Source of the DNA: Prostheceraeus crozeri
Taxonomy: Eukaryota > Platyhelminthes > Polycladida > Euryleptidae
Direction of reading: 5' to 3'
Assembly: GCA_907163375.1 (NCBI GenBank)
Contig: CAJQUW010011254.1
Span: 124,001 to 188,000, forward strand
DNA: 64,000 bases
Below are positions 35,896 through 47,954 of the stretch, piece after piece (the first letter of the stretch is position 1; the number at the start of each line of letters is the position of its first letter). The notes under the pieces are model-generated. The model saw only the letters and a program-made list of their open reading frames with translations, did not search any database and had not been told where the DNA came from. The translations under genes were made by a program, and so were the position numbers.

Positions 35896-37489
35896 TGCTG
35901 CAAGGGTGAATGATGTGAGTGTAATTTCCTTTTCTGGCATCATCTTTAGTTTCATTTTCATTCGAGATTCTAGGTCTATCTAGGTAGAGGCCTCGTAGTA
36001 TCAAAATTGTCGTTAAGATTTGTTATGAAGATTCAAGTGTATCAGATTACTTGTCACATGATGAATAAACATGTAACATCATCAAAATTATCTTATAATC
36101 AAAGTTCATGTACAAGAAATGCCTAAGGTTCTAAAAAAATTTATACGGTTATGTTTCTTGTTATAAGTCCTATTTTTTGTTATTTCTTCAAGTCTTTCCT
36201 ATTTCTTGTTATACTTGACTATCCTTTTTAGTGATACCTACTAAACTCGTAGAGAGATGATTAGTTAAGTTGTGGGACAACAGACTAAATTTCAAATGTC
36301 ACATCTCTTAATCAAATGAAGTTAAAAAATAAGACTGCAGTAGGCCAAAATCCTTTATGCATGCATTTATTAAGTTATATACTACATGTGTGAAAATTAT
36401 CACAGAATAATCGTCAAACTAATATTTTGATGCTTGCTTCTGATGGTAATCAATTCAAATTTCATTTACTACCGCTAATGTTAGATTTAAGTAGAAGGCT
36501 GTATATTTGATGTAAGAATGACATTCATTGAAAAGCAAATGGAGTAAGCATCCGTAACGCGTGAATAGAAAATTGCACGATGACAAGATTATAATTCATT
36601 AATTAACTTGCAATGTACATATAGATGAACTGATGTATATATCAGTGGCGCTACATGTACGAATACGTTGTGATAACAATCACTAGCGACATCATGTACA
36701 TATTCCTACTTTTATTGATACCAAATCAAATATCAAAACGAAACTTTTTATTGATGCGAAGTGTCAAGAGATGTCTCCTCACAGAGGTCTGCGGTAATAA
36801 GTCTGTGTGAAAGGATAAGTCTATAAAAATGACCGTCGTATGCATTATCGCATTTCAAATTATCATGTATCGAATGAGCAATGAGATGCATGGAAGTATG
36901 CGAAAGTAGATTGAACGGCTAAATACTTTAGATGTGAAGCATGCATATTATCAAGATATTTTGATCCATTACATATTTCGAAAATATTTAGGCTCTGATC
37001 AATCTTTACCACAGATTTATCATTCTAATCTCTACCAGAGGATATTTTCTACGAAAGACCAACAAAATCAAACGAAACAAACAAAATGAAGGTCAGCTGG
37101 CATTGCAAGAAAATTTTCAAGATGAATAAAACCTCTGAATACCTGACGTATTCAGTACCTGTATCTCTGAAATGAAGGTCACACATCATTGGGTATCGTC
37201 AGACACAGCGACAGAGAGTCGAGCATACACAATTGTACTCAATTATCTTCTCTCCACCGCCAACATCTCTCAGTAGACAGCAGCAATTGTTTTCGAGCCT
37301 TTAATTTGTGTGAATTCCGCCCCCTTTCGAAACTGTATGAGGCGTGTGAAAGTCAATTGTGTTGCATAGTTTTACTGTGTGCATCCATCACTCCTTTCAG
37401 TGACACTGACTCAATCATTTTTCATGAATGATTAGAATACGAATAAATGAAGTTTACTGTATTTGAGATTGTCAAATCTATCATGGGTC
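35896..37489. other. No gene seen
   Basis: AT-rich intron-like sequence; short ORFs not supported. Confidence 0.45.
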
Positions 37490-37553
37490 AAACTGGTTGG
37501 AAGTGACCCACCTGACCCACGGCATATGTGACCCACGACCCACTTCCAACTGT
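37486..37553. repeat. Array of TGACCCAC motifs, cluster 2, inside a small inverted repeat
   Basis: Five TGACCCAC-like units lie between inverted arms GTTGGAAGTG and CACTTCCAAC. The unit order ACCCACCTGACCCACGGC-TATGTGA matches the middle of cluster 1, so the two clusters are copies of one repeat. Confidence 0.6.
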
Positions 37554-40500
37554 CTCAGTAACTTCAAGCGTGATTAAAAAGAAGAAGGGGGACTTGCAGA
37601 TGTCTTAAGAATATAATTGATTTGGGAGAGATTTTCCATCACAACTTAAAATTTCATTAAGTGGCATTTACATAATATTTGAATATTCAATACTCTATAC
37701 GATGTCTATGGTATAACGGATGATCTTGTTATAATTCACACACTGTTCTTTGAGCACTGTGCCCATGTTAAAAATCGAGACGCTTCTTTGAAGATTTTCA
37801 CTCAAAATGTTTCCAAATAGTGGCCAAATTTCAAGTATTCGAAAAAGCACTTTTCCTTCTCAAGAGATTTAATTAATTGTAAAAGTTCGCGAACAGGACC
37901 TATCCGAAGCCACCATCCGAATGCACGACATACACCAAGAACGAAACTGTCAAAATGTCGATTGACACTATTTCCCTTTAAAATGCCGGAACGTTATACA
38001 TCAAATCATTCATCCATAAAACTTAATTGCTAAAACAGCTGCAATCAGAGCCACTCCTTGTTTATTGATTTTCTATTGATTGTAAATTTGTATGGAAACT
38101 GACCTTTTTGTTAAAGCTCATCTATATGTGCTGATAGTGCTTTATCCATTATCAATCATTTTCGATGAAAGTTTATCAAATGTCGCTTTAAGTTGGTTGC
38201 ATGAGACTCGGATCCTCCCATTTTGTTGAAGTGTGCTTCACACGGTTTTTCTCCAGTCTCTACCAGGCAGGAAAATCCCCATCATTCTCCAAAAAATATG
38301 AGTGCACCTTCGATTTTAATATGCGCTTTGGGGAGCCATCACACACGATTGACGCGAGGGTAAAAGGTCATTTTCTCACACAAACTAGTATTTCATTTTT
38401 GTCTCTGATGTGACCTTTGGTGCGTAGAGGCGCGTGAAATCGAGGCTAGGAAGGCTTGTCATCTCTACTAAATCACCGAGTGAAAAGACAATTCATTTTT
38501 TCACTATCACGGTTCATTCCCTCAACTATTCCAAGCTTTGCATGCACGGCTGTCTCTGTAGTTTTGTTTGACGGAGAAAGTTGACAGTGACAGCTATGCA
38601 CGATGATAGATAATTTGTTTGTATTTTATTTCGGGTCTAGTTATAGGCCGGAGTCCGGAGTCCTATCATTTGACAGGACTCCGACTTCAGCAAAAATGAT
38701 AGGACTCCGGGACTCCGACTCCACATCCCTGATGCAAAGATGTGTGTAATCATTCTGACAAACTGCATCGCGAGACGAAATAACTATCTCTGAAAATTTT
38801 CAAATAATGAGAAGAATTGCAGCATCTTCTATTCGCAACCTTGCCTTCCTTTGCGCTGATATGTGAATTTCATCTTTTTCTTCATATGGTACCATGATGT
38901 TGATCTTTGTTATGTTCATGTTTGTCCATTTTTTGGCAATAAACAACTTATGACATTAATCATTGGTAAAATTCTTATCATTCACTGATTAACATTTTAT
39001 TTATTTTTAAAATTAATTTCCTTTAGTTAATAAAAAAATAACCGTTTAGAAGATCAAAAACATCATTTTCATAATGAAAAACGAGACTAAACGAGAATTT
39101 TAGCTGAAAGTTGAAGCATATGAAGTTAAAACTGAAAACATCCACGTACTCGTTTCCCATCTCGCTTTTGGTAAAGCAACAGCGTAGTTGTTGTAGGTTC
39201 AAATCTCACAAAGGGCGCTGTTATTTCTCGTCTTTGCTTCCCAATGATTGACATCAAATTCACATCGATGATTAAATTGGTCGAGTTTTCTTAACTATTT
39301 TGATATAATCGATTCATTGCAGGTAAAATACTATCACTGTTTAAATCTGCATTACAATGGTTATTTTGAGCTCCGAAAACATGTCCTGTCATTTTGATGT
39401 TCCTATGATGCTCAATCGTTCTTATTAAGTAGGGATAAGTCACCGACAGGATAGCTACCGTGTAGCAGTGAGGAGTCGGTTGATGAAACGCTTCAATTTT
39501 GTGATGAATGTTGATTATTGAAATGTTTGAATTTGAATGATTGCGAATTATAGATATTTCCTTCCATCATTTACATATGTTCATCATGATGTTCTATCGG
39601 CTAAATAGACTCATTGAACATTGGCATCAGAGATTTAGGGTTTTACCTGCTTAATGTTATGTCTATGTTGGCCACAAGTCGGCAATGATATACTTTTGAC
39701 TTCTTGCCCTGATGAATTACTGAAGTAATCAAGGTCTTTTTACTCAATCGTACCATACCCCCATGTACAAAGCCATACTAACAGATTAGGAATGGATCAG
39801 CCCTTACACATGGCAACTCTTTCAAAGTTAGTGTTATTAGTCTGAATGTTAATGGTGATACCTCTACAGGTTGATAGATTCGAATCTTGAACCCTCTGCT
39901 TTTCCACATGGAAGTAGGACCCTTCATTACTCAACTGAGATATCCTGTTAGCGAGAGGTTACTCATGTTACCTCTAATCGAATGAATGCTAGCTATTATG
40001 CATCTGTGCGGAATGTCCCGATTGTCGATGATGTGGACATCTGGGACAGTCACGCTCATAGAGTAAGTACATTAGGTCGAGTCGTAATTCCGCATTTATT
40101 AAATTCCCAATGTATATACACCAAAGATATTTAATTGTTTAAAAGGGCTAGATGAGAAATAGATGCCTAAATTTGAACCCATTTTGGTACGGTCCTTATC
40201 GTGGCAATGGGGCAAAATTGCTGTTTTGTCGGCTGTACGGTGTGCAATGCGACAAAAAGCCTTGGAAATGGTACATGATGTAAAGCATAATTCACTGATA
40301 TTGTATGATAAGTTCAAGAATATTCATTTAGTAGTTTCCTTGAAAAAAATTGTTAAAGATGAGAGCGGTAATACAGCAATTTAATGCAGCACTATTAATT
40401 TGGAAGAAAAAATATTTAGATGAAGACTGATGGGGTGTCGATGAACACTCAACTTCCTGTGTAGAATTCATGAAAACTAACAAATTCAGTGAGAATCCGA

Positions 40501-41013
40501 ATATTACACTGAGGAATTGGCTATTAATAAGGCTCAGCCATGTCAACAACCCTCTTCGAGTTATTCACCAGGCTGAAACTACAATAAAATACAAATAATA
40601 TATTACAAATAATTAGCAGAGGGCATTTTAGGTCCAAGTGGAATCGATCATCGGATTTCTATCAATGTGCATTGTATAACATACGTAGTTGTTTGTTTTT
40701 ATTTGCTTAAGCAATTTTATATCAAATTTTCTGATAATTCATAAATATTTTTTCTGTTGCATCATGTAATATCATACCACAAAATTACATATACACGTTA
40801 GATTATTGCCAAACTTGGCAATCGCGTTTAGCGTGGACGGGCAGCGGTGGGCACAGCAACGATATGCATGTACAACCATGGCCAGGCTTCGTACTTATTA
40901 CAAAGAAACAATCTGCATGATCAAAAATAAAGACGCGGTTCATTTTTCTGTTCAGAAAAGTCATTTAGTCATGTATTTGGCGAATTGTAAGTGAACCTCA
41001 CTCTGCTTTTATC
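37554..41013. other. No gene seen; a short GGACTCCG repeat near 38645-38730
   Basis: About 3.5 kb without a supported exon or transposon protein. Around 38645-38730 the words GGAGTCC/GGACTCC occur about seven times on both strands. A B-box-like GGTTCAAATC near 39200 hints at a decayed tRNA-like sequence. Confidence 0.45.
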
Positions 41014-41016
41014 TAA

Positions 41017-42022
41017 GGCCCTTTTCGAGTTGCCAAATCGATGTGACTTTGGGAACTCGAAAAGGTGATTATTTGCAAAAATGTGTGCTTTTTACATGAA
41101 CTTCGTCAAGGTCTCAGCGGAATTTTTAGTCGGCCAGAGCCCGCTTATTTTGGAAAAACCCGCAATTCTAAGTTTGTAAACAAATTAGGAAATTGCACTC
41201 GCATGTAAGTTGTGATTAAGTTTCAACCAATATATTTAGTAAAAACATAATTTTAATATTCTGTTGTTTTACTGCATGTCGTTGCATCGATACTGTTTGA
41301 AATAACGTAATGCACGTGCTGGCTGTAGAATATTTCATGTTACAGAGTAAAAACTCTCTCTCAGAAGGAATTCATGTTTAAATTCAGAAGGGTTTCATGT
41401 TTAGCCTCTTCTATTTGTCTATCAAATGAAATACTTAAAACATGAATTTCTTCTGCTAGAAGCGATAAAACTCGAGAAAGTTATGTAGAATTGAATCTCA
41501 AAATTATTTTGGTTGGTTAGATAGGCTTTTGCTCTAAACGATTGATGAGAAGAATTTGGTTGCAACTGGAAATTGAGAAAGATCCAATGAAGGATTTAAA
41601 GGATTTATGAACCAGCCAACCGATAATTGAACATGGTTGTATGAAAATAACTAAACTAGAGATAGAAAGTTAAGAGAACACTAGAGTTTTTACTCTGTAA
41701 CATGAAATATTCTACAGCCAGCACGTGCATTACGTTATTTCAAACAGTATCGATGCAACGACATGCAGTAAAACAACAGAATATTAAAATTATGTTTTTA
41801 CTAAATATATTGGTTGAAACTTAATCACAACTTACATGCGAGTGCAATTTCCTAATTTGTTTACAAACTTAGAATTGCGGGTTTTCCAAAATAAGCGGGC
41901 TCTGGCCGACTAAAAATTCCGCTGAGACCTTGACGAAGTTCATGTAAAAAGCACACATTTTTGCAAATAATCACCTTTTCGAGTTCCCAAAGTCACATCG
42001 ATTTGGCAACTCGAAAAGGGCC
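41017..42022. mobile_element. PIF/Harbinger-like foldback element with 340-bp near-perfect arms
   Basis: The element begins GGCCCTTTTCGAGTTGCCAA and ends with the exact inverse. The arms 41017-41357 and 41683-42022 are nearly identical over about 340 bp; one single-base length difference was noticed. They enclose a 325-bp centre without an ORF. It is flanked by TAA on both sides (41014-41016, 42023-42025). A 3-bp TWA target duplication with GG-starting ends is the mark of PIF/Harbinger elements, so this is probably a non-autonomous member. Confidence 0.8.
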
Positions 42023-42429
42023 TAAGAATGAAACAATTGGTTTTCATTTGTGCTATTCCTATATAACATGCGCTCTTCAGGTTTAATAATCAACTGACTT
42101 AAAATAATGCAATGAACTCTAATTGAAAGAATTGTAGGATGCACTTATTTGCAACTGCGTTTTGCAAAACATCTGAAAAAGTATAATAGACTATTTGCAA
42201 TTTGGACGCTGTATTTAGACATATAAAAATTTCTTGATTTATTATTAAAATGCATTTTAGTTCTGTAATTACTAAAAGGAGGCAATGAAAAGGAATCTTT
42301 GTTGCTCGCTTACAAATATTTTCAAATTCATGCAATATCAGATGATTTTCACTGGTTCCGTTGCGCACAAGGTAAAAACACAACTATTTCCTATCCAGCC
42401 CTTTATAATATTAAATATCTTTGCTATAC

Positions 42430-43205
42430 ATTTTCTAATTCATTGAATGAACTCGAGGGGGGCATTGTTGCTAACTGTTGCGAAATGTGAGATATGCAAA
42501 TATTTGCAGTTTTGGAGAAATTGCCACGGAATTGAATGATCATTCAAGTGAGTAATGCAGAAGGAATGATGGCATTTTACAGATTCTCAGTGTCATGACA
42601 GCCTTGGAGAGCTAATTTTTGTTTAATTAGCAATTCGATGGGTTCCTGTTACTTTCATGCTCAACCTCAAGGGCATTTTCTTGAGCGTGATCACATCACA
42701 GGCAACCTGTCACTGGCAGAGCAAAGTCACGTAATCAAGGACAATGATTCCAATTAACTTTTAAAGATGTAAATGGGTCCACATATCACTATTCAGGTTT
42801 AAGAAATGAAACATGAATTCAGTGAATCACAAAATCATTCCAGTGAAATTGAATTAAAAAATTGAAATTTCAGCCAAGAAAGCACAAATAATGTCGGGAC
42901 TTTTTCATGAAGACCTCCATTATATTGCGGTTCATGAAATTCCCTTGATAATCAGCTTAATTTCCGCTTAGTTAGGATGCTTATTACCAAACAATCATTC
43001 CTTTTGATATCCAACTTGTTGCATACTACTTACATAGAGGAGTCATTTCGATAGTATATAATTTGGCAAAATTTTAGCTTTTTAAAACTGCTCAAATAAT
43101 TTTTTGGACCACGGGAACGCAATCTCCGCAAAAAACTGAATCTTCTTATATACAAAGTTTCACTGTATAAAGATGCGTTTTTGAGTCGACACTACCTATA
43201 CATCC
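42430..43205 (-). repeat. Dispersed non-coding repeat, copy 2 of 2
   Basis: Inverted copy of 3483-4262, about 38 kb away. It lies in the intron directly downstream of the large host exon. No coding potential shared with copy 1. Confidence 0.75.
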
Positions 43206-43271
43206 CTACTCTATGGTCACGCTTGTGTTAATTGAAAACAGTTTGCAGAGAAAGCTCCGCATTACACTTAC

Positions 43272-44426
43272 CGAAACGTCAGCAGATCCACGCCCGCCAT
43301 CCGTTTTCGCAACCGTTGTGGTCGTATCACTTAGGCCACTAACACCGGTTCTGTTACTTAAGCCCGTAGATGCGCGGCCGTCTAGTTCGCTCGCACCAGT
43401 TGATACTCCGTCTGTGCCACTTTGACCAGTTGTTCTACCGTCTGCGCCACTCAGACTACCTGATGTCCCTCCGCCCTTACCACTTAAACCAGATAATGAG
43501 TGTGGGCTCTTACGATGTCGGCCACTTGATTTACTCCCGCCTTTCCCTACGTGGCCTGAGCCACGCCCGCTCATTTCATCGGTGTCACCAAGGTACCTTA
43601 ACGCACCTGTCAATACCGCATTTCCGAACTTATCTCTCAAGACACCATCTGTGCCTATTTTCAGACCATCTTTGATTGATATCTTCCTCTTGTTCTGATC
43701 TTCCAGGGTACCATCCTCTCCGACAAAAACCCCGCTGAAAAGCGGTTTTTGGTCTTCTCCAATTGCAATACCACGATCATCGACAATTACATTTCCATCT
43801 AGTGCTATTAGACCTTTACTATCCACACGAACATCAGGATGTAATTTCCCTTGTGCACTCACTAATCCACTTTGAAAACCAATATCAACTTTTGTCAGCG
43901 AAAGAAGTTCTTTGGAAACTAAACCTGAAGCCTTCTCATCTTTTTCACTTTTCCATGGAACACTGGGAGCCAACCGTGCTGAATTTACCGGACTTTTATC
44001 CTTTGACAGTCTAGGTAAGTCCGTTCTGACTTTGGAATGTCTCTTAGTCTTTTTTGCACTGGATGTTTGGGGTTTTTTATCACTAGAATGTCCGAAATCA
44101 TAAAGCTCAGAATGTCGAGATTTTAAAAGATTAGACGCTTCTTCAGTATCACTAACTTTGGTTACAGTGATAATCGTTGATTGCTTGCGTGATTGCTTGC
44201 GAGATGAGGCCCTCCTCATTTTCTTAGTTTTCCCATGTTTTCCGGTATGATCCTCCTCATCCTCTGCATCTGACTTTCCTGATGAATAGCCCTTTCCAGA
44301 TTGAGGGTGAGTTCCCAAAGATCTTCTTCTAACGCGCTCATCTGAGACAATGTATGTTTCACTTGCTTGTTTTCTCACATTCACGGCCGACGCAGTCTTC
44401 ATAATTATGCTCTTTTGAACTATTAC
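43272..44426 (-). CDS. Large exon of the minus-strand host gene (385 codons)
   Basis: A 1,155-bp exon, phase 0 at both ends, with acceptor TTTTTTAACATCAG (AG at 44428-44427) and donor GTAAGTG (43271 downwards). It opens VIVQKSIIMKTASAVNVRKQ; whether the Met at 44402 is a start or internal is not known. Order of regions: a basic Ser/Arg/Lys-rich part (residues 1-150), then a part with spaced DG/DDRG turns (DSKGLIALDGNVIVDDRGIA, KDGLKIGTDGVLRDKFGNAV). A Gly/Ser/Thr-rich low-complexity end follows (GLSGKGGGTSGSLSGADGR). The three-part composition suggests a disordered scaffold or structural protein, but I recognise no family. Being the most upstream exon found, it defines the 5' side of the gene within this window. 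Confidence 0.75.
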
Positions 44427-44635
44427 CTGATGTTAAAAAATATCAATAATTCACTTTTCAGAAGTCTGAAATTGGATTCATAAGTCATTTGCGCAGCAAT
44501 ATAGAAGTGATATCTTTCAATCGAAATATCAAATGAGTGACATAGAAATGGAAGAATTGCCTATGGTGTGTACCTCTGGACTGGAAAGGGACATCTATGA
44601 TTATGTATAGGATATCAAACGACATTTGAAAGCAA

Positions 44636-44943
44636 GGACATGGATTTCTATATAGTATGTCGGGATGAGACACTACCGATATCTACATACATTAGTAGTC
44701 CTGTTTTGAAGACAGTTGATTGCTAAGTATCACGATTATACTTTGTCAAAGTGACTTTCAAATGTGTTGTCGATGGTTGCAGCACAAATTGTAGAACACA
44801 AATAGAAAACAAGATCATACTATTTCATTTCATTGTTTCCCAAAAGACACTGAAAGATTCAGAAAAATATATGCTACAAAATATTCGAGAATTTGAAGAG
44901 GGAAATTTGAATCACATAATATCAAGAACATCTACTCCCACAA
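44636..44943 (+). repeat. Block duplicated in inverse on the other side of the Polinton; THAP-like fragment
   Basis: About 308 bp that recur inverted at 59130-59079 plus 58181-57930. The plus-strand frame from 44751 reads TFKCVVDGCSTNCRTQIENK, then ILFHFIVSQKTLKDSEKY. The C-x4-C start and FHF recall the N-terminus of THAP zinc fingers, but the distal Cys/His pair is missing. It is probably a remnant of a THAP-containing transposon. This copy is uninterrupted and serves as the empty site for the insertion in the other copy. Confidence 0.6.
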
Positions 44944-45792
44944 CCAATGCATCAATGTTTCTTTATATCATTCCACGAGCTTTACTTATGGTTTTGATAG
45001 AGGATAGATTGTGCATTACGCAATTGACTGAAGTTGTAGAATTTTCGGGGCCATACATTTCAGTCGTTTTTCACAAACAACTTTGTATAAATCGATAGCT
45101 TATTTCAAGAAAAATGCATGACAATTTCCTAGACAACTTCTGCACCTTTCGAATACAGACTTGGACGGATAGCCTGTAAATCCAGATTTCAATGCTGGTA
45201 TGTAATTTTTCATGCAACAACTGACGAATCATTTCAGTAAAGAAAATTGAAATGGATGTCCAATTTCAAATCATTGCAATAGAAGTTCTTGCAAACAAAT
45301 ACAAAGACGTTTTTCGAAAACTTTGTATTAGTTCTTGTGGATAGGATTTTTTCGGGCTTTCTTTATGCGGATTTTCAATAGATTCCATGCTTTTATGGTC
45401 ATTTCCATCAGACAATTTGTTGGTACAATTAAGCCACCTCGAAAGATTGCAGCAAATAATCCTGTTCGTCTAAGTTGAAGCAGTGTCGGATGAGGTCTCT
45501 TCTCACTTGATTTGAATCAAATAACACGAAGGACTACAATTTTCAATGATGACTTTTCTGATTATAAATATCTAAGCTTTACAGCGATCAGCAGCAGCGT
45601 TCAAAGCTTTGGGATACTTCAGAATGCTTAGAAAGGAAATAATTTTGCTCTTTCTGCATTAGTTACATCCTTTACAGATATCAAATTTTTTCAACATGAA
45701 GACTGTCGATACCAGATGAAGCGGCACTCGAATGAATTTGTCCGAAGAGGACATACTTAGAACCACAAAAAGATATGAAACACTAATTACAC
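44944..45792. other. No gene seen
   Basis: Short frame-broken ORFs only; possibly part of the same decayed transposon. Confidence 0.4.
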
Positions 45793-46029
45793 TCAAAGGG
45801 TTTTGGTGGACTGGATCATGTCGTAAAATGACTCTCTACTCAGGCTAAGAGATTTTGAGACCACCCAAGCTTCTAGCATGACAACAAGGAAACGTTCCAG
45901 ATAATCGAGTTTACAATTCTGAGTTAATTTTATAGGATCGGAATGCTCACTTCGTTTATGAAGTCCTATCGTTGGAGTCTTTACTTTAATCACGTCAATA
46001 AAACAACGGAAAGTTTGGAGCGCTACCAA
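45793..46029 (-). pseudogene. Possible P-element/THAP-type transposase fragment
   Basis: Minus-strand frame of 78 codons (TFRCFIDVIKVKTPTIGLHK ... LSLSRESFYDMIQSTKTL). The ending resembles the segment near the C-terminus of P-element-like (THAP9-type) transposases. A THAP-like fragment 0.9 kb away supports this. Weak, by general resemblance only. Confidence 0.3.
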
Positions 46030-46038
46030 AATGTCAAT

Positions 46039-46044
46039 AAGGTT
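46039..46044. repeat. Target site duplication AAGGTT, left
   Basis: Six bases identical to 57676-57681, directly flanking the Polinton-type element. Confidence 0.9.
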
Positions 46045-46950
46045 AGTAGTAAGTAAAATTCCACTTCTGGATAGCGCAAGATGGCCGCCGTCGCTGACGT
46101 CCCCCCCCCTCCTGTCAGTCGAGTCGGTCGTGGTGTGCCGCCGTGTTGCTTCGAGTCTGACGTCCCCCCCCCTCTGACCGGCCGTCGTAGCGCGAGGTGG
46201 TGTGATGTGCTCTCCAGGTTGGCGTGGTGTGCCGGCCAGGTTGGGAGGGTGGACTGTCGTAGCTCACCTGAAAAAATCCTAAGTGTCAGAGTGGCTTTGT
46301 ATGGGTAAAATTTTGAAAATTTTCCAAAGTGTGTCAATTCGACCTGGGACCTTTACCAAAACATTTTGCATCAAATTTCACTGACCCCCCCCCACCAGCG
46401 ATCTTCTAACTTTGGTTCTAGTGGACGGATTTTGTCTTACAGCTACTCGTTTGAAAGAGGAGAAAAAACTGCTCGACGACATTTTTGTCGCGAGTCAATC
46501 GGACCAGCCGTTCAAAAGTTAGAGCTGTTACAAGATTTTAGGTCGGAGCTCACCTGAAAAAATCCTAAGTGTCAGAGTGACTTTGTATGGACAAAATTTT
46601 GAAAATTTTCCAAAGTGTGGCATTTCGACCTGGGACCTTTACCAAAACATTTTTCATCAAATTTCACTGACCCCCCCCCACCAGCGATCTTCTAACTTTG
46701 GTTCTAGTGGACGGATTTTGTCTTACAGCTACTCGTTTGAAAGAGGAGAAAAAACTGCTCGACGACATTTTTGTCGCGAGTCAATCGGACCAGCCGTTCA
46801 AAAGTTAGAGCTGTTACAAGATTTTAGGTCGGAGCTCACCTGAAAAAATCCTAAGTGTCAGAGTGACTTTGTATGGACAAAATTTTGAAAATTTTCCAAA
46901 GTGTGGCATTTCGACCTGGGACCCTCACCAAAACATTTTTCATCAAATTT
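46045..46950. repeat. Left terminal inverted repeat with tandem 286-bp units
   Basis: The outer 216 bp (with two GACGTCCCCCCCC stretches) match the outer 215 bp of the right end. Then follow tandem units 46261-46546, 46547-46832 and a partial third (46833 to about 46950), each starting AGCTCACCTGAAAAAATCC. The right end has only one full unit and a partial one, so the left repeat is longer by one unit. A further inverted fragment of the unit follows at about 46980-47090. Confidence 0.85.
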
Positions 46951-47260
46951 CTCTGAACGAGGGGCGGAGGGGGGTCCGTGAAATTTGATGAAAAATGTTT
47001 TGGTAAAGGTCCCAGGTCGAAATTCGGAAGTTTTAAATTTTTCAAAATTTTCACCACACTGGAGCTCTCACACTTAGGAATTTTTTCACTTGTGGCATGT
47101 TACATGGACATGTGCTGACGCACCGACTTCCCGTGGTCATATGAGAATGGTTCAGGTGTCATATGATAGAGAATGATGAGACGAATCGTTTGCAACAAAC
47201 CGCATGTCGCTACGATGAATACTTTCGGAGATAGAGCCATTTTAAGTTTTCTTCCGAGCA

Positions 47261-47268
47261 TATATAAA
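47261..47268 (+). promoter_or_regulatory. TATA box of the coiled-coil gene
   Basis: TATATAAA about 690 bp before the start codon at 47955. A donor-like GAG|GTAAGC (47310) and an acceptor TTATCTTACAG (AG 47871-47872) suggest that the 5' untranslated region is spliced. Confidence 0.6.
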
Positions 47269-47954
47269 CCCCCGACAACGTAAGTCTCATCAGTTCATCG
47301 AAAGACGAGGTAAGCGACGGTAATCGCTCTGAGCTCCCGATATCGGGTGTTTCAAAGGACTCCATCTTTTGAAGTAGGCAAGCTATCTTCTTACTTCAAA
47401 GTTTGTGTGATAGAGTTTGATAGTGTCTTTACTACTGATAAAATTTTTTAAAAGTAGTATGAGTAGTAAAATGCGGAATTTTTTAAAAATTCTTAATTTT
47501 CAGTTTTTTCAAAATTTTAACATGTAGACTAAGGTTTTCAAGTATGCTGAGTTCAAATCTGCTATCAGATTTGAAATTTAACTAAGTCTAAGGCAGCTTT
47601 GAGGGGTTAGATCCCAGCTAATGATCACTACCTTTGACTCGGCGTTGCTGTTACCACTTCGGGGCAGTGACAATGATGTCTTCAGCTGTAAATAGCGGGT
47701 ATCGGGGAAGATCTCTCACTTCCCTAGTGATCAGTACAAGGCCTTCGGGCTGTCGACGGGATCGAGTGCCACTCACTACACTCAAATCTATCATTCCTGA
47801 GTAAGTGTAATGCTTTAGGAATATGACTGTACTACATGATTCCAAACTTATACAAATTTCATTATCTTACAGTTAACGATAAAATCTCAGGCATAAGAAT
47901 AATGTAACGATATGTAATAAGTATAACGATAAGAATCGTAAATTTCATATCAAA

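Noticed and set aside
43206..43271. Coding continuation of the large exon beyond 43272
   Set aside because: The frame is open to 43206, but a strong GTAAGTG donor at 43271 and AT-rich intron-like sequence after it make the extension unlikely.
43370..44103. Plus-strand ORFs opposite the large host exon
   Set aside because: They mirror the minus-strand coding exon, which has good splice sites and a coherent composition.
46083..46180. CpG-rich promoter or G-quadruplex at the Polinton end
   Set aside because: The C-runs (GACGTCCCCCCCC) are part of the terminal repeat and occur in both ends; no gene start is close enough to call a promoter.
46366..46843. Identical ORFs in the tandem terminal-repeat units
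   Set aside because: The frames exist only because the 286-bp unit is repeated; the same sequence in the right repeat reads in antisense. No protein feature supports coding.
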